Below are positions 13,964-24,367 of a stretch of 64,000 nt of DNA, piece after piece. Made by a program: the position numbers and the translations under genes. Numbering within the stretch: position 1 is the first letter of the stretch; every line of letters begins with the position of its first letter. The stretch lies in assembly GCA_000697665.1 (NCBI GenBank), contig KL197729.1, positions 556,583 to 620,582 of the forward strand, given 5' to 3'. The stretch is from Jaapia argillacea MUCL 33604. Taxonomy: Eukaryota; Basidiomycota; Agaricomycetes; Jaapiales; Jaapiaceae. The notes beneath the pieces were generated by a model, which saw only the letters and a program-made list of their open reading frames with translations, was not told the DNA's origin and searched no databases.

Positions 13964-14323
13964 TTATTCTTCTTCTGGCGCCAGGTAAAAGGGATCTGCA
14001 ACAGTCACATAGCGAACATCCACAATCCCAATCCTCTCAAACTTCCTCTTCAGCCCCCTATCGTACTCCCTCTCCTCAAATTTTTCATAATTCGGGTCCA
14101 CCCTCCATTTACCATCATCCTTCTGCTGCGTGACCCAGATATTCCAGAACTCTCCCTCGAACTCAACCCCAATAAACGGTTGGCTCAAACCTCGGCCCAT
14201 GTAATGTGCGTTGACGACGATAGACGGGAGTGACTCTTTCGTAGGCATTCGTATACCAAGCTTTTTGGCATAATGCCGGACTTGATCGTTTGTGAGGATG
14301 TAACCGCCGCACAGCAGAACCAT
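13964..14323 (-). CDS. small conserved-looking hypothetical protein
   Basis: A 119-residue frame from MVLLCGGYILTNDQVRHYAKKLG to DPFYLAPEEE. Composition is protein-like, with aromatic and charged residues evenly spread and a compact middle (HYMGRGLSQPFIGVEFEGEFWNIWVTQQK, seen here in parts). No signal peptide or membrane span. An AG acceptor lies directly before the ATG, so a short upstream exon in 14330-14400 is possible. I do not recognise a characterised family. It lies just upstream of the condensin start on the same strand, but nothing links their functions. Confidence 0.6.
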   Translation of the reverse strand: MVLLCGGYILTNDQVRHYAKKLGIRMPTKESLPSIVVNAHYMGRGLSQPFIGVEFEGEFWNIWVTQQKDDGKWRVDPNYEKFEEREYDRGLKRKFERIGIVDVRYVTVADPFYLAPEEE

Positions 14324-15024
14324 CTTGGCGTCGAATTTACCTGCGAGGGAGAGTCAGCCACCACTTATTGGCAGCGAGAACTGGAGGAGTGACCGACGTT
14401 ACTAGTTTACTATCCACGATGAGCAAGAAGCTGAATCCTCTTCAGAATAGTCAAGGAGGGGATGAACAGTGCTTGGAAAGGTCACGATGGAGACACCAAT
14501 GCTGCACAATCCCACCGATCGACCACTGGTCGAGTCTACGAAACCTTATTCAGACAATACAGATGGGCGTCGACGGTTGAACCTGTTCTCTCTGCTTCAT
14601 CGACTTGGATATGCCTCATATTCTAATCCCGCCGCATCTCGAATATCCGTTTCTCAAGTCTGTGGGGAAACGTAACCCGTTGAAACCGAGGAAAGCTACT
14701 AAGTTAGTGGGACTCCTTCCCTCCAATCTTACGGTTCTCATGAAGCCCAATGCAATAATCAGTTCAGCTAGATATCCAGTCGTGCAGCGTACGACTGCCA
14801 CCTTCCCCTTTCTTCCTTCGTCATGTCGTCAGAGTTCACGCGTTCGCGGTGGTTCCCGATGTCAACTTGGGTTTGTTGGGCGCCTTTCTTAGATTCTCAG
14901 CGTCTGGAGATGCAGTGCTGCTCTGCTATGCCATCAGCCACTGCCCCACTGAAGAGGGTCTGATAAGACATGAATAAACCACAGCCCTCCTCATTTCCCT
15001 CCTCCTCACCACTCATCTCACTTC
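14324..15024. other. divergent intergenic region
   Basis: It separates the minus-strand small gene from the plus-strand ALWEP-zinc-finger gene and should contain both promoters. No coding exon or RNA recognised. Confidence 0.5.
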
Positions 15025-17274
15025 ATGGCCGCAAAAATCTATGCCGAACAGCTTTGGACCATCGGGGAAGGACACGCACTCTGGGAACCTCACCCTGGCC
15101 GTCAAGAACCAGTTACAATCGGGGACGTCGGATATATACGCGCGGGTTTCCTCCACCGCCTATTCAACATCCTCCTCCCCCCTCCTAATCCACCTGATCA
15201 CCGAAAGGTTCCCCAAGATTTCGTACAATTGAAGTTACCCAACCACGACATCAATTGCAGGGATGATATTGCTCGCAGCGGGGACGTCGAGCTCTTGACC
15301 CCTTTAGGCCCTGGTGTTTTTCACTCCGAGAGCGTCGCCGCGTCGGCTTCAGGGATAGAGGTGTCCGGGTGAGTCAACTATCCTTCGAAACCCTGGCACT
15401 TAGCTCACTTCATTCTAGGGGTACCGATGTTGCTCGTCTCAATGCCGGACTATCTTTCCAATGCACCGAGAGTCAAGGCGCGGCCTTGGTGTTGATGAAA
15501 CCCGCATACCGCACCGACGTGACCGCTCTTGGGGAGATTGAGGAATACATTCGTCGCCACTACAAAACTTGGCTTTCCTTCGCTAATGATGTCCATGGAC
15601 GTGGAATACAAATATCGGATCTCCTTGTCGTCACAGGGTGCGATATGACATCCAAATGGGCCATGGCTGCATTCAAGAGGTCTGCCGTGCATCGATACAT
15701 GTCCATTGGTGCGAGTGCTCCTGGCGGTTTTTCTGCCCAATTTTCCCATAATCATGGGTGGTCATCTGGACGGTTTGTCCCCCATCACCATGGCCCCCAG
15801 CCCACTCAACCACCCAGCCCTTTCGACTCACTGAGTCTACACGATCACCCATCCCGGGTACCAGCAGAAGCAATGAGGAGTTGCAGTCTACGGGTCCTGA
15901 ACCCTTCGATCAATGTGTTTTCTTTCGGAGCTTTCGGTTGAAGGAGAGACTTCTTGGCACACTCGCACCCAAAATAATCAAGGCTGCTGCTAGACCTAGA
16001 GACCTGGGTGGTCCCAGCAGGGACGATGGTTTCACTGGGGGCCCGGTCCTGAGCTCTGAGAGCGAAGTTGAGATCCTCTCTGACGTTACGGAGGTACGTC
16101 GTTTTGACAATCTCGGGTTATGATGCTCATGTGTTTACTAGGATGCCAACATACTCAATCCAATTTTGGAGTATATCCTCATGGTCAGTCCACTCCGACA
16201 CGCTTGAACCATCACGTCATTGATGGCCCTCCTCACAATACAGGCATCTAATGTGAATTTGGCCATCGCTCATGACTACGATATTCGACCGTTTATTGGG
16301 GTAAATTATGCTCTCTAGTACAGAGGGAAATATTAGGCTAACTTCCAAATGTAGAAAGCGACGTCATTGGTGCAGATTCGCTCTGAATTAAAATCTCATC
16401 GGCCTGCCGTGGTGGTAAAAGATGGAGGTAAGGCGTTCTCAGTCATCAGTTCACCTAGTTGTTGACCATCTGATCCGTGGCCTCAAGTGGGGAGTTTCGG
16501 CGAATCCCAGAGGTCCAGCAATGATAGGAGCAAGATTCAAGGGCCTCCCAAGGCCCCATACCGTTCGAGTTCATTTGGCGGCAGTTCTCATGAAGTCTCC
16601 GGTTACATCCCGACCCAACCGGCAATGTTCTCTGGTGAAGCTCGACCTCAGCGATCGCGTGCGTCAGAGACAATTACGAGTCCGGCATTGAACTTCGAGC
16701 GCCCAGGTGTCGCAGCTGAAGGAGACGGTAAGTGGTGAGCCGGTATCCTGATCGACATTACTAACAAGCCACAGTTGACATGAACTCTGAGATCGATCCG
16801 AGAGTATCACGAGTTCTACCCCCCAGATTTATTTATTCAGCCCCGTATGAACTACATAACGGTGAGTAGCATTGTCCCCGCCGAGAGTCTTAGTTGGGTT
16901 CGATGGTCTTGATCATCTAGCGCATCTCCCAGGGCCACAAGCAGCTCAATTCCAGGAGCCAGTGTACCCTCATCCACTATTATTTTCGCCTCCTTCCGAT
17001 GCCACAAGCAGCGACAACAGTTCGTCCCAGGGAAGACGCCAGCAGGACGCTCGGTTCCATTGCGATCGGTGTCCGGAAACCTTTACGAGGAAAGTTAACT
17101 TAGAAGGTATGCAATTCCCGCGGGCGTCTTCGTTCGTTGCTTGATGATTCTCGTCTCTTTGATTCAGCTCACTACAGAGTTCATACTGGAGAAAAGTCAT
17201 ACTGTTGCTCTACCTGTGATAAGTGTTTCAGTCATAGAAGCGACATGTTTAGGCACGCAAGAGCCCGGCATTAA
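15025..17274 (+). CDS. ALWEP-module protein with two C-terminal C2H2 zinc fingers
   Basis: Exons by splice signals: 15025-15368, 15419-~15757, 15868-16093, 16142-16183, 16244-16300, 16355-16427, then from about 16488 to 17107 in several pieces, and a last exon ending at the stop 17272-17274. The N-terminal ~200 residues ([51 protein letters not shown]) match the gene at 24368 with the same intron phases. A shared helical part follows ([24 protein letters not shown]). The middle is Ser/Pro-rich. The C-terminus has [23 protein letters not shown], given here only as a C-X2-C-X12-H-X3-H finger, a TGEKSY linker, and a second finger C-X2-C-X12-H-X4-H, split by the intron near 17108. Probably a nuclear DNA-binding protein. 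The role of the N-terminal module is unknown. Confidence 0.75.
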
Positions 17275-17346
17275 TCGCCAGAAAGTAGTCCTCATAGGTC
17301 TTACTCTGATGCACTTGATTGAACTACGAGTATTGTAATCTCGTTG

Positions 17347-17613
17347 ATGGACCCCTCTGACGATCTCAATTTTCAACTGGACGATCAGTCGTCTTCTCCT
17401 AGTGCCGTGGCCGGTCTGAGACAGCTCTTGTGTACACCGGCAGTTGCAAAGACTGGTACTTTATTTTTTCTCTGGCATTGACGTTGAATGGCGTAATGTA
17501 TAGAAGGTGACGGTGAAATCAGGCTATTTACCGTCAGCGATACTGCTTGGGACCGAATCAAACACGTGCTAAGACATTACTCCATCTCCTTCCAGGCGAA
17601 CCTTTGCGAATAG
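17347..17613 (+). CDS. short gene or gene stump, cut at the duplication border
   Basis: ATG at 17347 (MDPSDDLNFQLDDQSSS), donor at 17456, acceptor before 17504. The second exon reads GDGEIRLFTVSDTAWDRIKHV and ends at a TAG at 17611. That is about 73 residues. The direct repeat starting near 17628 lies only ~15 bases beyond the stop, so the original gene was probably longer and was truncated by the rearrangement. It starts only 73 bases after the zinc-finger gene's stop. No family recognised. Confidence 0.4.
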
Positions 17614-17894
17614 CTATCAGTGGCTCACATACGAGTTGGTTGCTGGAAGGCATGTTCATGCACATCGTAAAAACACGTACATCAAGATACAACTCGGGGC
17701 AACACAAATCGAACAACAAATCTTCGAAAGAGGGGAATATTTGTCAGAAGGACAGTCGGCAACATTCAACACAAGAAGCTTCGTAAAACGCCGTAGTCCT
17801 GAAGTTTAGAGGCGTCAGCAAACTACGAAATGCAGGACAGAATGTAAATGAACCAAAATGATGACCCATATGACCTACCGATGTGCGGAATACG

Positions 17895-18669
17895 TCAGTG
17901 TGCCCATTCAAGCTTAGACGGGAGGGCGAATTCCAGAGGGCCTCCAGACACCGAACCCATCAGTACCATTGACATGAGAGGCGAACCCAGTTCCTATGAA
18001 GTTGGGAAAATGATCAGGAAAAATCGTTCAACTATCGGACGAAACCCATCAACCACATCCGTACTCACCGATAAACTAGTATAACAACAAGAAAGAGTAA
18101 CGCAATTGAGTTCCAAGGAAGTTCGATAATCAAATTCCATTGAACGACTCACGATTGCATCGATGCGAACGGGGTCGTTGATATACTCTTGTTCATCTGG
18201 TTCGTCGCCTGAGTCTAGTTCCTCCTCTCCAGGGAGCCTGGGGTCCCTGATGAGGCGCTTCCTGAATAGTATGGTGGTGCGCTCTTGAGTGAGGGAGACC
18301 TTGATCCTATAGAACCCTCGGAGGGGGCGCCGAACCAAGACAACTCCACGGCTCTCCCCTAAGACAACAATTCAAATTGAGTGCCACCAAGAGCATATTA
18401 CAGCAATGTGATGCACCTTCAACGGGAGGGCGGATCCTCCCATCGAACTCTTCACCGCCAAGCGGGAAAATCCCGGGTTTCAATGGGTCCAACCTGATGG
18501 TGACGATGGGTCCTCTGAAAATGGCGACGGCGGGGATACGCTGGTACGGCGGGCCAATGATAATTCGGCTAAGTTCGGTGGAGACTGCCTCTTCGTCACT
18601 GGAAGAGGAGAGAACTTCCTGAATGCGCTTCTGGAGAGCGGGGTCGAGTCCGAGAGTATCGCCAGACAT
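17895..18669 (-). CDS. unknown duplicated family, copy A
   Basis: ATG at 18669 (MSGDTLGLDPALQKRIQEVL). The first exon encodes ELSRIIIGPPYQRIPAVAIF and ends in RIRPPVEG. The second exon reads RGVVLVRRPLRGFYRIKVSL, then RTTILFRKRLIRDPRLPGEE and YINDPVRIDAI. After that two models work. Either a 7-nt exon (TTTATCG, flanked by TAG and GTGAGT) leads to an end in SGIRPPV at 17914, or a single longer intron leads to ELGSPLMSMVLMG and a stop at 17895. About 165-175 residues, no membrane span or signal peptide. I recognise no family. Both copies keep open frames, so both may be expressed. Confidence 0.6.
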
Positions 18670-18722
18670 GATTGATTGGATTGCGTCGAATGTGGGATGA
18701 TGTTTTGGACTCGGTGGATGGG

Positions 18723-18733
18723 GGATTATATAG
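18723..18733 (-). promoter_or_regulatory. TATA box of copy A
   Basis: CTATATAATCC on the minus strand, about 55 bases upstream of the ATG at 18669. The same element is kept in the other copy near 22880, although the sequences have diverged around it. Confidence 0.55.
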
Positions 18734-20384
18734 GTTTTTGGGACCGGGAGATGCGAAGGTGCGCGAAAAGGCGTGATGATGGTCCCATAGTCCAACACCC
18801 CAAAACCTTAGAGCCACTCAATAGCAAGCTACAACCGGGACCGGGATAAGTGCGATACAGGGTCCAACTTTGTCCTCTCGACGTGCGGTGCCTTCCCAGT
18901 CGGCGAAAGGATGCACCCTTATGGGCAAACACTCATTTTAGAGTGTAAAGGCGTCAGTGCGAGTTGGAAATTCCAGACTTCCAACACTCCACCTGAGTAG
19001 TCCACGGTCAGGAGGGTGGCGATCATCCTACCATACGGGAATATAGCAAGAAGGTATACCAGAGGGTTTCCTCTTGCCCATACTCTGTATATGGGCGGTA
19101 ATATGGCAGTTCTTGACTCGAAACGAGCTCTCTACTCGAACGTAAGCGCCGCCATATTGCGCCCACCTTCCATCGGAGCATTCAAGAACGTCCTATTCAG
19201 AAGGAACGCATAAGGACTTGAGCTTGGTGTACCAAAATTATAGTCGTGGACGTACGTTTCCAGGTCTATTGATAAAGCAGGTTATATCCATTCGGTTCAC
19301 CTTCTCGATTTCTCAATATAAGTCGGACTCTCGAAGTCGCCGCATGAGCAAGTTGCACACAGAACAAGTTGGTCACGCCTCCGCAGCATCCCCGCAGGGG
19401 GGTATCATAGGGCCATACGGTTTCTCGGTTCCATCCTCGTGATTATGACCACCACCGCAATAATGGCGAAGCACAAGATGACAGCGGTCGAGCTTCGATG
19501 CCGAATTCCACCTTCTCCCAACTTCTACACGTTCGAGAGGTTACATGACAGGCGCAGTGTTGGACTCGTTTCAGGGTGCAAACCATAGGTCCAGATGGCG
19601 TCAGGTGTTGCATTGTATGAAGGACGAGTACGCAAAATGAACCCTCAAAGGCATCATGACCTGGACAAGATTTCGATCGGTGGGTCGAGAGTTCCTTCGT
19701 TTACAGTTCCAAATCGTTGGGTCTCCAGGAACGAGGACACAGAGAATGTTCAAGACGATCATGGGACGGGGATATTGGTCGGGTTGTTGCCTGGAGAACT
19801 TCGAAAACTGAGCGAAACAAGAGCACATCAGCCAGCCATGTAAGCAAAGTGGCACCGGGATGCTGCGGACCGGGAGGCAAGCTGTTGGACATGCGTTCAA
19901 CTTTGGGACTCGAGGAGCGCCTGCGGAGCAGGCACAAACCTGGCGATATGGCTTGGAACAAGGGATATTGTATTCTCAAATGTCGTCCCAGACGCCTGGT
20001 GCAGTGGCATGCGACGATTACTGCAAGTGTAACTACTCAATACTACTCGACGACTGGTGTGTCAAATCAGAGGGCAGGGAACGTATTCCTTCGAGGAGAG
20101 TGAGTTTTAAATTGAGGGTTGACGAATTATGAATTTCTGTTGGTAGACTAGTGGTGTAGATATGTATGGTTTATGAGTGTATCTGCCGAGTTCGAGGAGG
20201 AGGGGCAGGTGTGGATGGAAAGGTCCATGGGAGTCCGGTCGGATGGTCTAGATGAGGCTTCGTGCACCGTGGTTGTGCTTGAGTGGTCATTCCATTGGTC
20301 GAGGACCGTTCTCCGTGTGAGTTTTCCTGGACCACCGGATGTCCATCCCGGTAAAGTTTCCCTCCCGCAGAGACCTAACTATCG

Positions 20385-20567
20385 CCAGTAATCAGTGGAG
20401 TCTCTGTCAATCTGGACAAAGCTATCCAGCTTTATGAAGATAGTCTTTCGTCTACTCCGATCGGAAGTCCATCCCGCATACGATACCTCAATTACCTTGG
20501 ATCTCCCCTCCTTCTCCGTGCACAGACTCAAGAACAGGCTGATGATGCGGCTCTGGCCGTAAATTGT
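20385..20567 (+). pseudogene. TPR fragment of a TPR-CHAT gene
   Basis: The plus strand reads VNLDKAIQLYEDSLSSTP and SRIRYLNYLGSPLLLRAQ, the typical TPR rhythm of the CHAT family seen at 1-2487. No start, no CHAT domain, and the frame joins condensin-derived sequence at about 20568. A broken remnant. Confidence 0.55.
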
Positions 20568-21190
20568 ACGAGGCTACAGAGACTCGGTTCAAGCGTACAA
20601 TGATATGGAGGATGAACCAGGTGTAGTTGCACATTCGAATATTGCGGCGATGTTTGTGGATTGGACCGATCCTCAAAAGGCTCTGAGTTCTTCCACCGTC
20701 GATTTGAAACTTCTTTGGTGTGGTAGGGAGGTTCGAGGTCAGGTGGCTGACGATATAACCCATATTGAACTTGCAACAGAAATCACGAAAGCACTGTTCA
20801 GCGATGATATGACTGGTGAGTTGTTACGATTGCTCCTGGGCGAGGAAATTCCTGATTCAGTTTCTAGAAGTCATTGACGATGATAAGATCCCCACTTTAA
20901 AGTTGCACATCCACAACCTGACCTCTGTCCTTACTCTATTCCTTCACGTAAAGAGTTACTGGACCAACTGACCATGGGGACGCAATTCCAGCGTCGACCG
21001 TTGCATGATACCACATCGAAGAACGCATTCAGCAAATCCGAAGCCTCTGTCTCGAAGAAACTTGAGAAGCAGTTGGAAGGTTTCGGCGAGGAAGAGTATC
21101 GACAATTGGAATCACTTAAGGAACAGTTTGATTTCTTGGATGACATCGTACCTCCGGACTCGGATAGTTCGGATGGTCCCAACGGACACG
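20568..21190 (+). pseudogene. decayed 3' fragment of condensin subunit 3
   Basis: Matches the exons at about 9960-9240 of the real gene. Shared stretches are YNDMEDEPGVVA, AAMFVDWTDPQKA, KLLWCGREVRGQVADD, TKALFSDDMTGELLRLLLG, FQRRPLHDTTSKNAFSK and KEQFDFLDDIVPPDSD. Intron remnants are still present or partly deleted, so this is a DNA-level copy, not a retrocopy. An exon segment encoding the counterpart of CQCLSKLHIPE is deleted near 20865, and the frame is broken. It ends abruptly at about 21185 in unrelated sequence. Confidence 0.85.
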
Positions 21191-21204
21191 GCTCCAGCAC
21201 AGGA

Positions 21205-21445
21205 TCAGTACTCTCTGTACACTCTCCCGACGTTGCTCGTCGCTGCGAACCTGTCGGGGTGTCCTGGTGGCGACAACTCAAGCGTAAGGCGGAAAGTATC
21301 GAGGCATCGATGGAGATCCTCTGGGTCGCCAAATGTGAGAAACGAGGCATGGCGTGCGGATGCCCTACGAGGTAATCGAAGTGGTCGGGGTGGTCCGATG
21401 AGCCCAAGTCCAGCACTTGCTCGTGGTAAGAGATGGCTTTCTGCA
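21205..21445 (-). pseudogene. TPR-CHAT fragment on the opposite strand
   Basis: Minus-strand frames read AISYHEQVLDLGSSDHPD (near 21440) and, in another frame, GDPEDLHRCLDTFRLTLELS followed by PPGHPDRFAATSNVGRVYRE. The PPGHPDR motif is characteristic of TPRs in fungal CHAT proteins. A frameshift separates the two parts and there is no gene start or CHAT domain. Its end meets the condensin fragment. Confidence 0.6.
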
Positions 21446-21765
21446 TCTGCCATGATCTCGATCTCCCACCATCCTCGAGTGTTCTGTCAGAGCCATGGCG
21501 AGTCCCCGCAAGGAAAACAGTCGGCCACGGTTCAACCAAGAACGAACGAATTCGCACGTAGACAAGAGCATAAGTCGGTGACTCAGATGAGGGAAGTGGC
21601 AATGTGTGGAAATTATAAGTGCTTCGTCGGCATGAATATCTCCAACACCGTCTACTCTCGACATCGCAAGGTCTCTCTGTCTCGAAGCTCTCGTGTTATC
21701 CGGCAGTTCAAGCTATCTACTTGACATCTTCGACATCTCGACAAGCTCAAACTCTGGAGTTCTCA

Positions 21766-24072
21766 CACTCACATACGAGTTGGTTGCTGGAAGCCATGTT
21801 CTTGCACCGAGCCATGCATCGTAAAAACTCGTATATCAAGACAACACCTAGCAACTCGGGGCAACAAAAATCCTACAACAAATTGTCGAAAGAGAGGAAT
21901 ATTTCTCAGAAGGAGAGTCGGAAAACATTCAACACTAGAAATTCGCAAAACGCCGTAGTCCTAAAATTCAGAGACATCAGCAATCCGACGAGATACAGGA
22001 GAGAACACGAAGAAACCAAAACGATGGCCCACACGACTTACCGATGCGAGGACAAAGTCAATGTGCTTATCCAAGCTCAGACGGGAGGGCGAACTCCCGA
22101 GCTCCTCCAGATACCGGACCCACCAGTACCATGGACAAGAGAGACGAACCCAGTTCCTATTAGGTCGACAAAATGATCAGTAAAAATGGTTCAACATCGG
22201 ACGAAATCCGTCGACCATACTCACCAACAAACTAGTGCCACAACGAGGAGGTATAATGCAGCTAAGTTCCGAGGAAGTTCGGCGGTCACGATTAAAATAC
22301 TCACGACGGCATCAATGCGAGCGGGATCGTTGATGTACACTTGTTCATCTGGTTCGTCGCCCAAGTCTAGTTCCTCCTCTCCAGGGAGCCTGGGGTCCCC
22401 GATGAGGCGCTTCCTGAATAGTATGGTGGTGCGCTTTTGAGTGAGGGAGACCTCGATCCTATAGAACCCTCGGAGTTGGCGCCGGACTAAGACGAATCCA
22501 TGGCTCTCCCCTAAAAACAACAGATCAGTTTGAGCGCCACCGAGACAGAATCGCAATAATGTGATATACCTTCAACGGGAGGGCGGATCTTGCCATCAAA
22601 CTCTTCACCACCAAGCGGGGGAAGAATTCCGGGGTGCTTGGGTTCCGAATTGATGATGAGTGTGGGTCCTCGGAAATGGGCTACGGCGGGGAAACGCTCG
22701 TACGGCGGGCCAACTATAATTTTGCCCAACTCGGCGGCGATTGCGTCTTCGTCGAGAGAAGATGAGAGGACCTCCTGGATGCGCTGTTGCACAGCGGGGT
22801 CGAGTCCGAGAGAGTTGTCAGACATGATTGATTAGATTGCGTCGAATGTGGGATGATGGTTTGAACTCGGTAGATGGGGGATTATATAGGCTTTGGGGGA
22901 AGGGAGATGTGAAGGCGCAAGCAATGGCGTGATAATGCTCCTATAGTACAACACCCCAAAACCTTAGAGCCACTCAATAGTAACCTACAACCGGGGCCAG
23001 CATAAGTGCGACACAGGGACCAACTTTGTCCTCTCGAGGTGCGGTGCTTTTTGCAATCGGCGAAAGGATGCATCCTTATGAGCAGATGCTCATCTTAGAG
23101 TGTAAAGGCGTCAGTCCGATTGGAAATTCCTGATTCCCAACACTCCACCTGAATATGCCATGGTCAGGAGGGTGGCGATCATCCTACCACACAGGGATAT
23201 AGCAAGAAGATATACCAGAAGGTTTCCTCTTGCCCATGCTCCGTATATGGGTCGCGATGTCGTGGTTCGTGACTCAAAAAGAGCGTCAGTTTGACCTTAT
23301 GCACTGTCATATCGCGTCCACCTTCCATCGGAGCATTGAAGAATCCTATTGCGCTAGGATTGAGAAGGAACGCATGAAAACTTGAGCTTGGTGTACCAAA
23401 ATTATACCCATGTGGACGTACATTTCCAGGTCTATTCATAGCACCCATTGGGTTCACTTATCGAATTCTCAACGACTTCGGACTCTCGCAGTCGCCGCAC
23501 GAGCAAGTTGCACAAAACAAGTGGGTCTGACCTCCGCCGCATCCCCGCAGAGGAACATCATAGGGTCATACTGTTTCTCGGTTCCATCCTCGTGATTGTG
23601 ACGACTTCCGCAATAATGGCGAACCACGAGATAACAACGGTCGAAGTTCGATGCATCCTACCATATTCTTCCGACTTCTACACGTTCGAGAGGTTACATG
23701 ACAGGGGCCGCCTTGAACTCGTGTCAGGGTGCAAACAACAGCTCCAGATGGTGTCAGGGATTGTATTGGACGAAGAACGAGCCCGCAAAATGTACCCCCG
23801 AAAGGCAGCATGACCTGGAGAAGATTGGTCCCCCATTCTGGCTCCTCGATCTGGCGGGTCGAGAGTTCGTTCGTGTACAGTTCCAAGTCATTGGGTCTCC
23901 AGGAACGAGGGTATAGAGAAGGTTCAAGACGATCATGAGACGGGGATATTGGTCGGGTTGTTGTCAGGGTACGTTGGACATACCTGGGCGAAACAGCCAC
24001 CACGAGCGTGGTGGTGCCGGGACCCTGCGGAGGTGACCGTGAGGCAAGCTCACTCTCATTGCGCGTCAACGA
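21766..24072. repeat. 2.3 kb direct duplication, copy 2
   Basis: Counterpart of 17628-19905. It includes the gene at 22067-22825, its TATA region, the invariant CCTCTCCAGGGAGCCTGG stretch inside the gene, and upstream blocks such as GGAGGGTGGCGATCATCCTA. Start-to-start distance between copies is about 4.14 kb. The stretch between the copies is a mosaic of pseudogene pieces. Confidence 0.85.
22067..22825 (-). CDS. unknown duplicated family, copy B
   Basis: ATG at 22825 (MSDNSLGLDPAVQQRIQEVL), first exon to 22571 ending KIRPPVEG. The second exon starts GESHGFVLVRRQLRGFYRIE and ends YINDPARIDAV. The 3' end is ambiguous in the same way as copy A. A 7-nt exon (TTTGTTG) gives an end in SSGVRPPV at 22078, while one longer intron gives ELGSSLLSMVLVG and a stop at 22067. 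Comparing the copies, substitutions fall slightly better with the longer-intron model, but this is not decisive. Basic middle, acidic stretch after PGEEELD. Function unknown. TATA element near 22880. Confidence 0.6.
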
Positions 24073-24367
24073 CAACTTGAAGTTATCGAATCTTTGGCAT
24101 GGCTTGTTCCACCTTGTAATGTTCACTCGCCCATCACCTTGACTTTATGTAAAAAGCCTTCCAAAGCTCTTCAACTCCCCATCACTCTCGCAAAGCTGTA
24201 CATTCTCTGACAAGGCCCTGAAGTGCAGTGCCTCGGTACAGCATGCCGAACAAAACCCATATACCCCCGTAGCTCGTGCTCCTCCTTTTGTTTGATTGAC
24301 CACCCAATACTGTGTGATCCACGTTTTACCTTGTTCCTCCACTACCCGCCATATCTCTTAGCATTTC

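Larger units (their letters stand above)
17628..19905. repeat. 2.3 kb direct duplication, copy 1
   Basis: It matches 21766-24072 in the same orientation, from CACATACGAGTTGGTTGCTG at the left to the region around GGCAAGCT on the right. Identity is high but clearly below 90% in many stretches, with small indels. It contains one gene (minus strand, 17895-18669) and about 1.2 kb of upstream sequence. The copy was found by direct reading, so the borders are good to about 20 bases. Confidence 0.85.

Noticed and set aside
17960-17962. A TGA that first seemed to kill duplicated copy A
   Set aside because: It is in a third reading frame; two other frames consistent with the splice sites are open in both copies.
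20931-21602. 223-codon minus-strand frame across the pseudogene block
   Set aside because: It is the antisense of the condensin fragment joined to a TPR remnant; only the TPR part (21205-21445) is meaningful.
23566-24126. Long minus-strand open frame in duplication copy 2 (186 codons)
   Set aside because: The matching part of copy 1 is broken by frame changes, composition is Arg/Ser/Pro-rich without a domain, and no splice pattern supports it.
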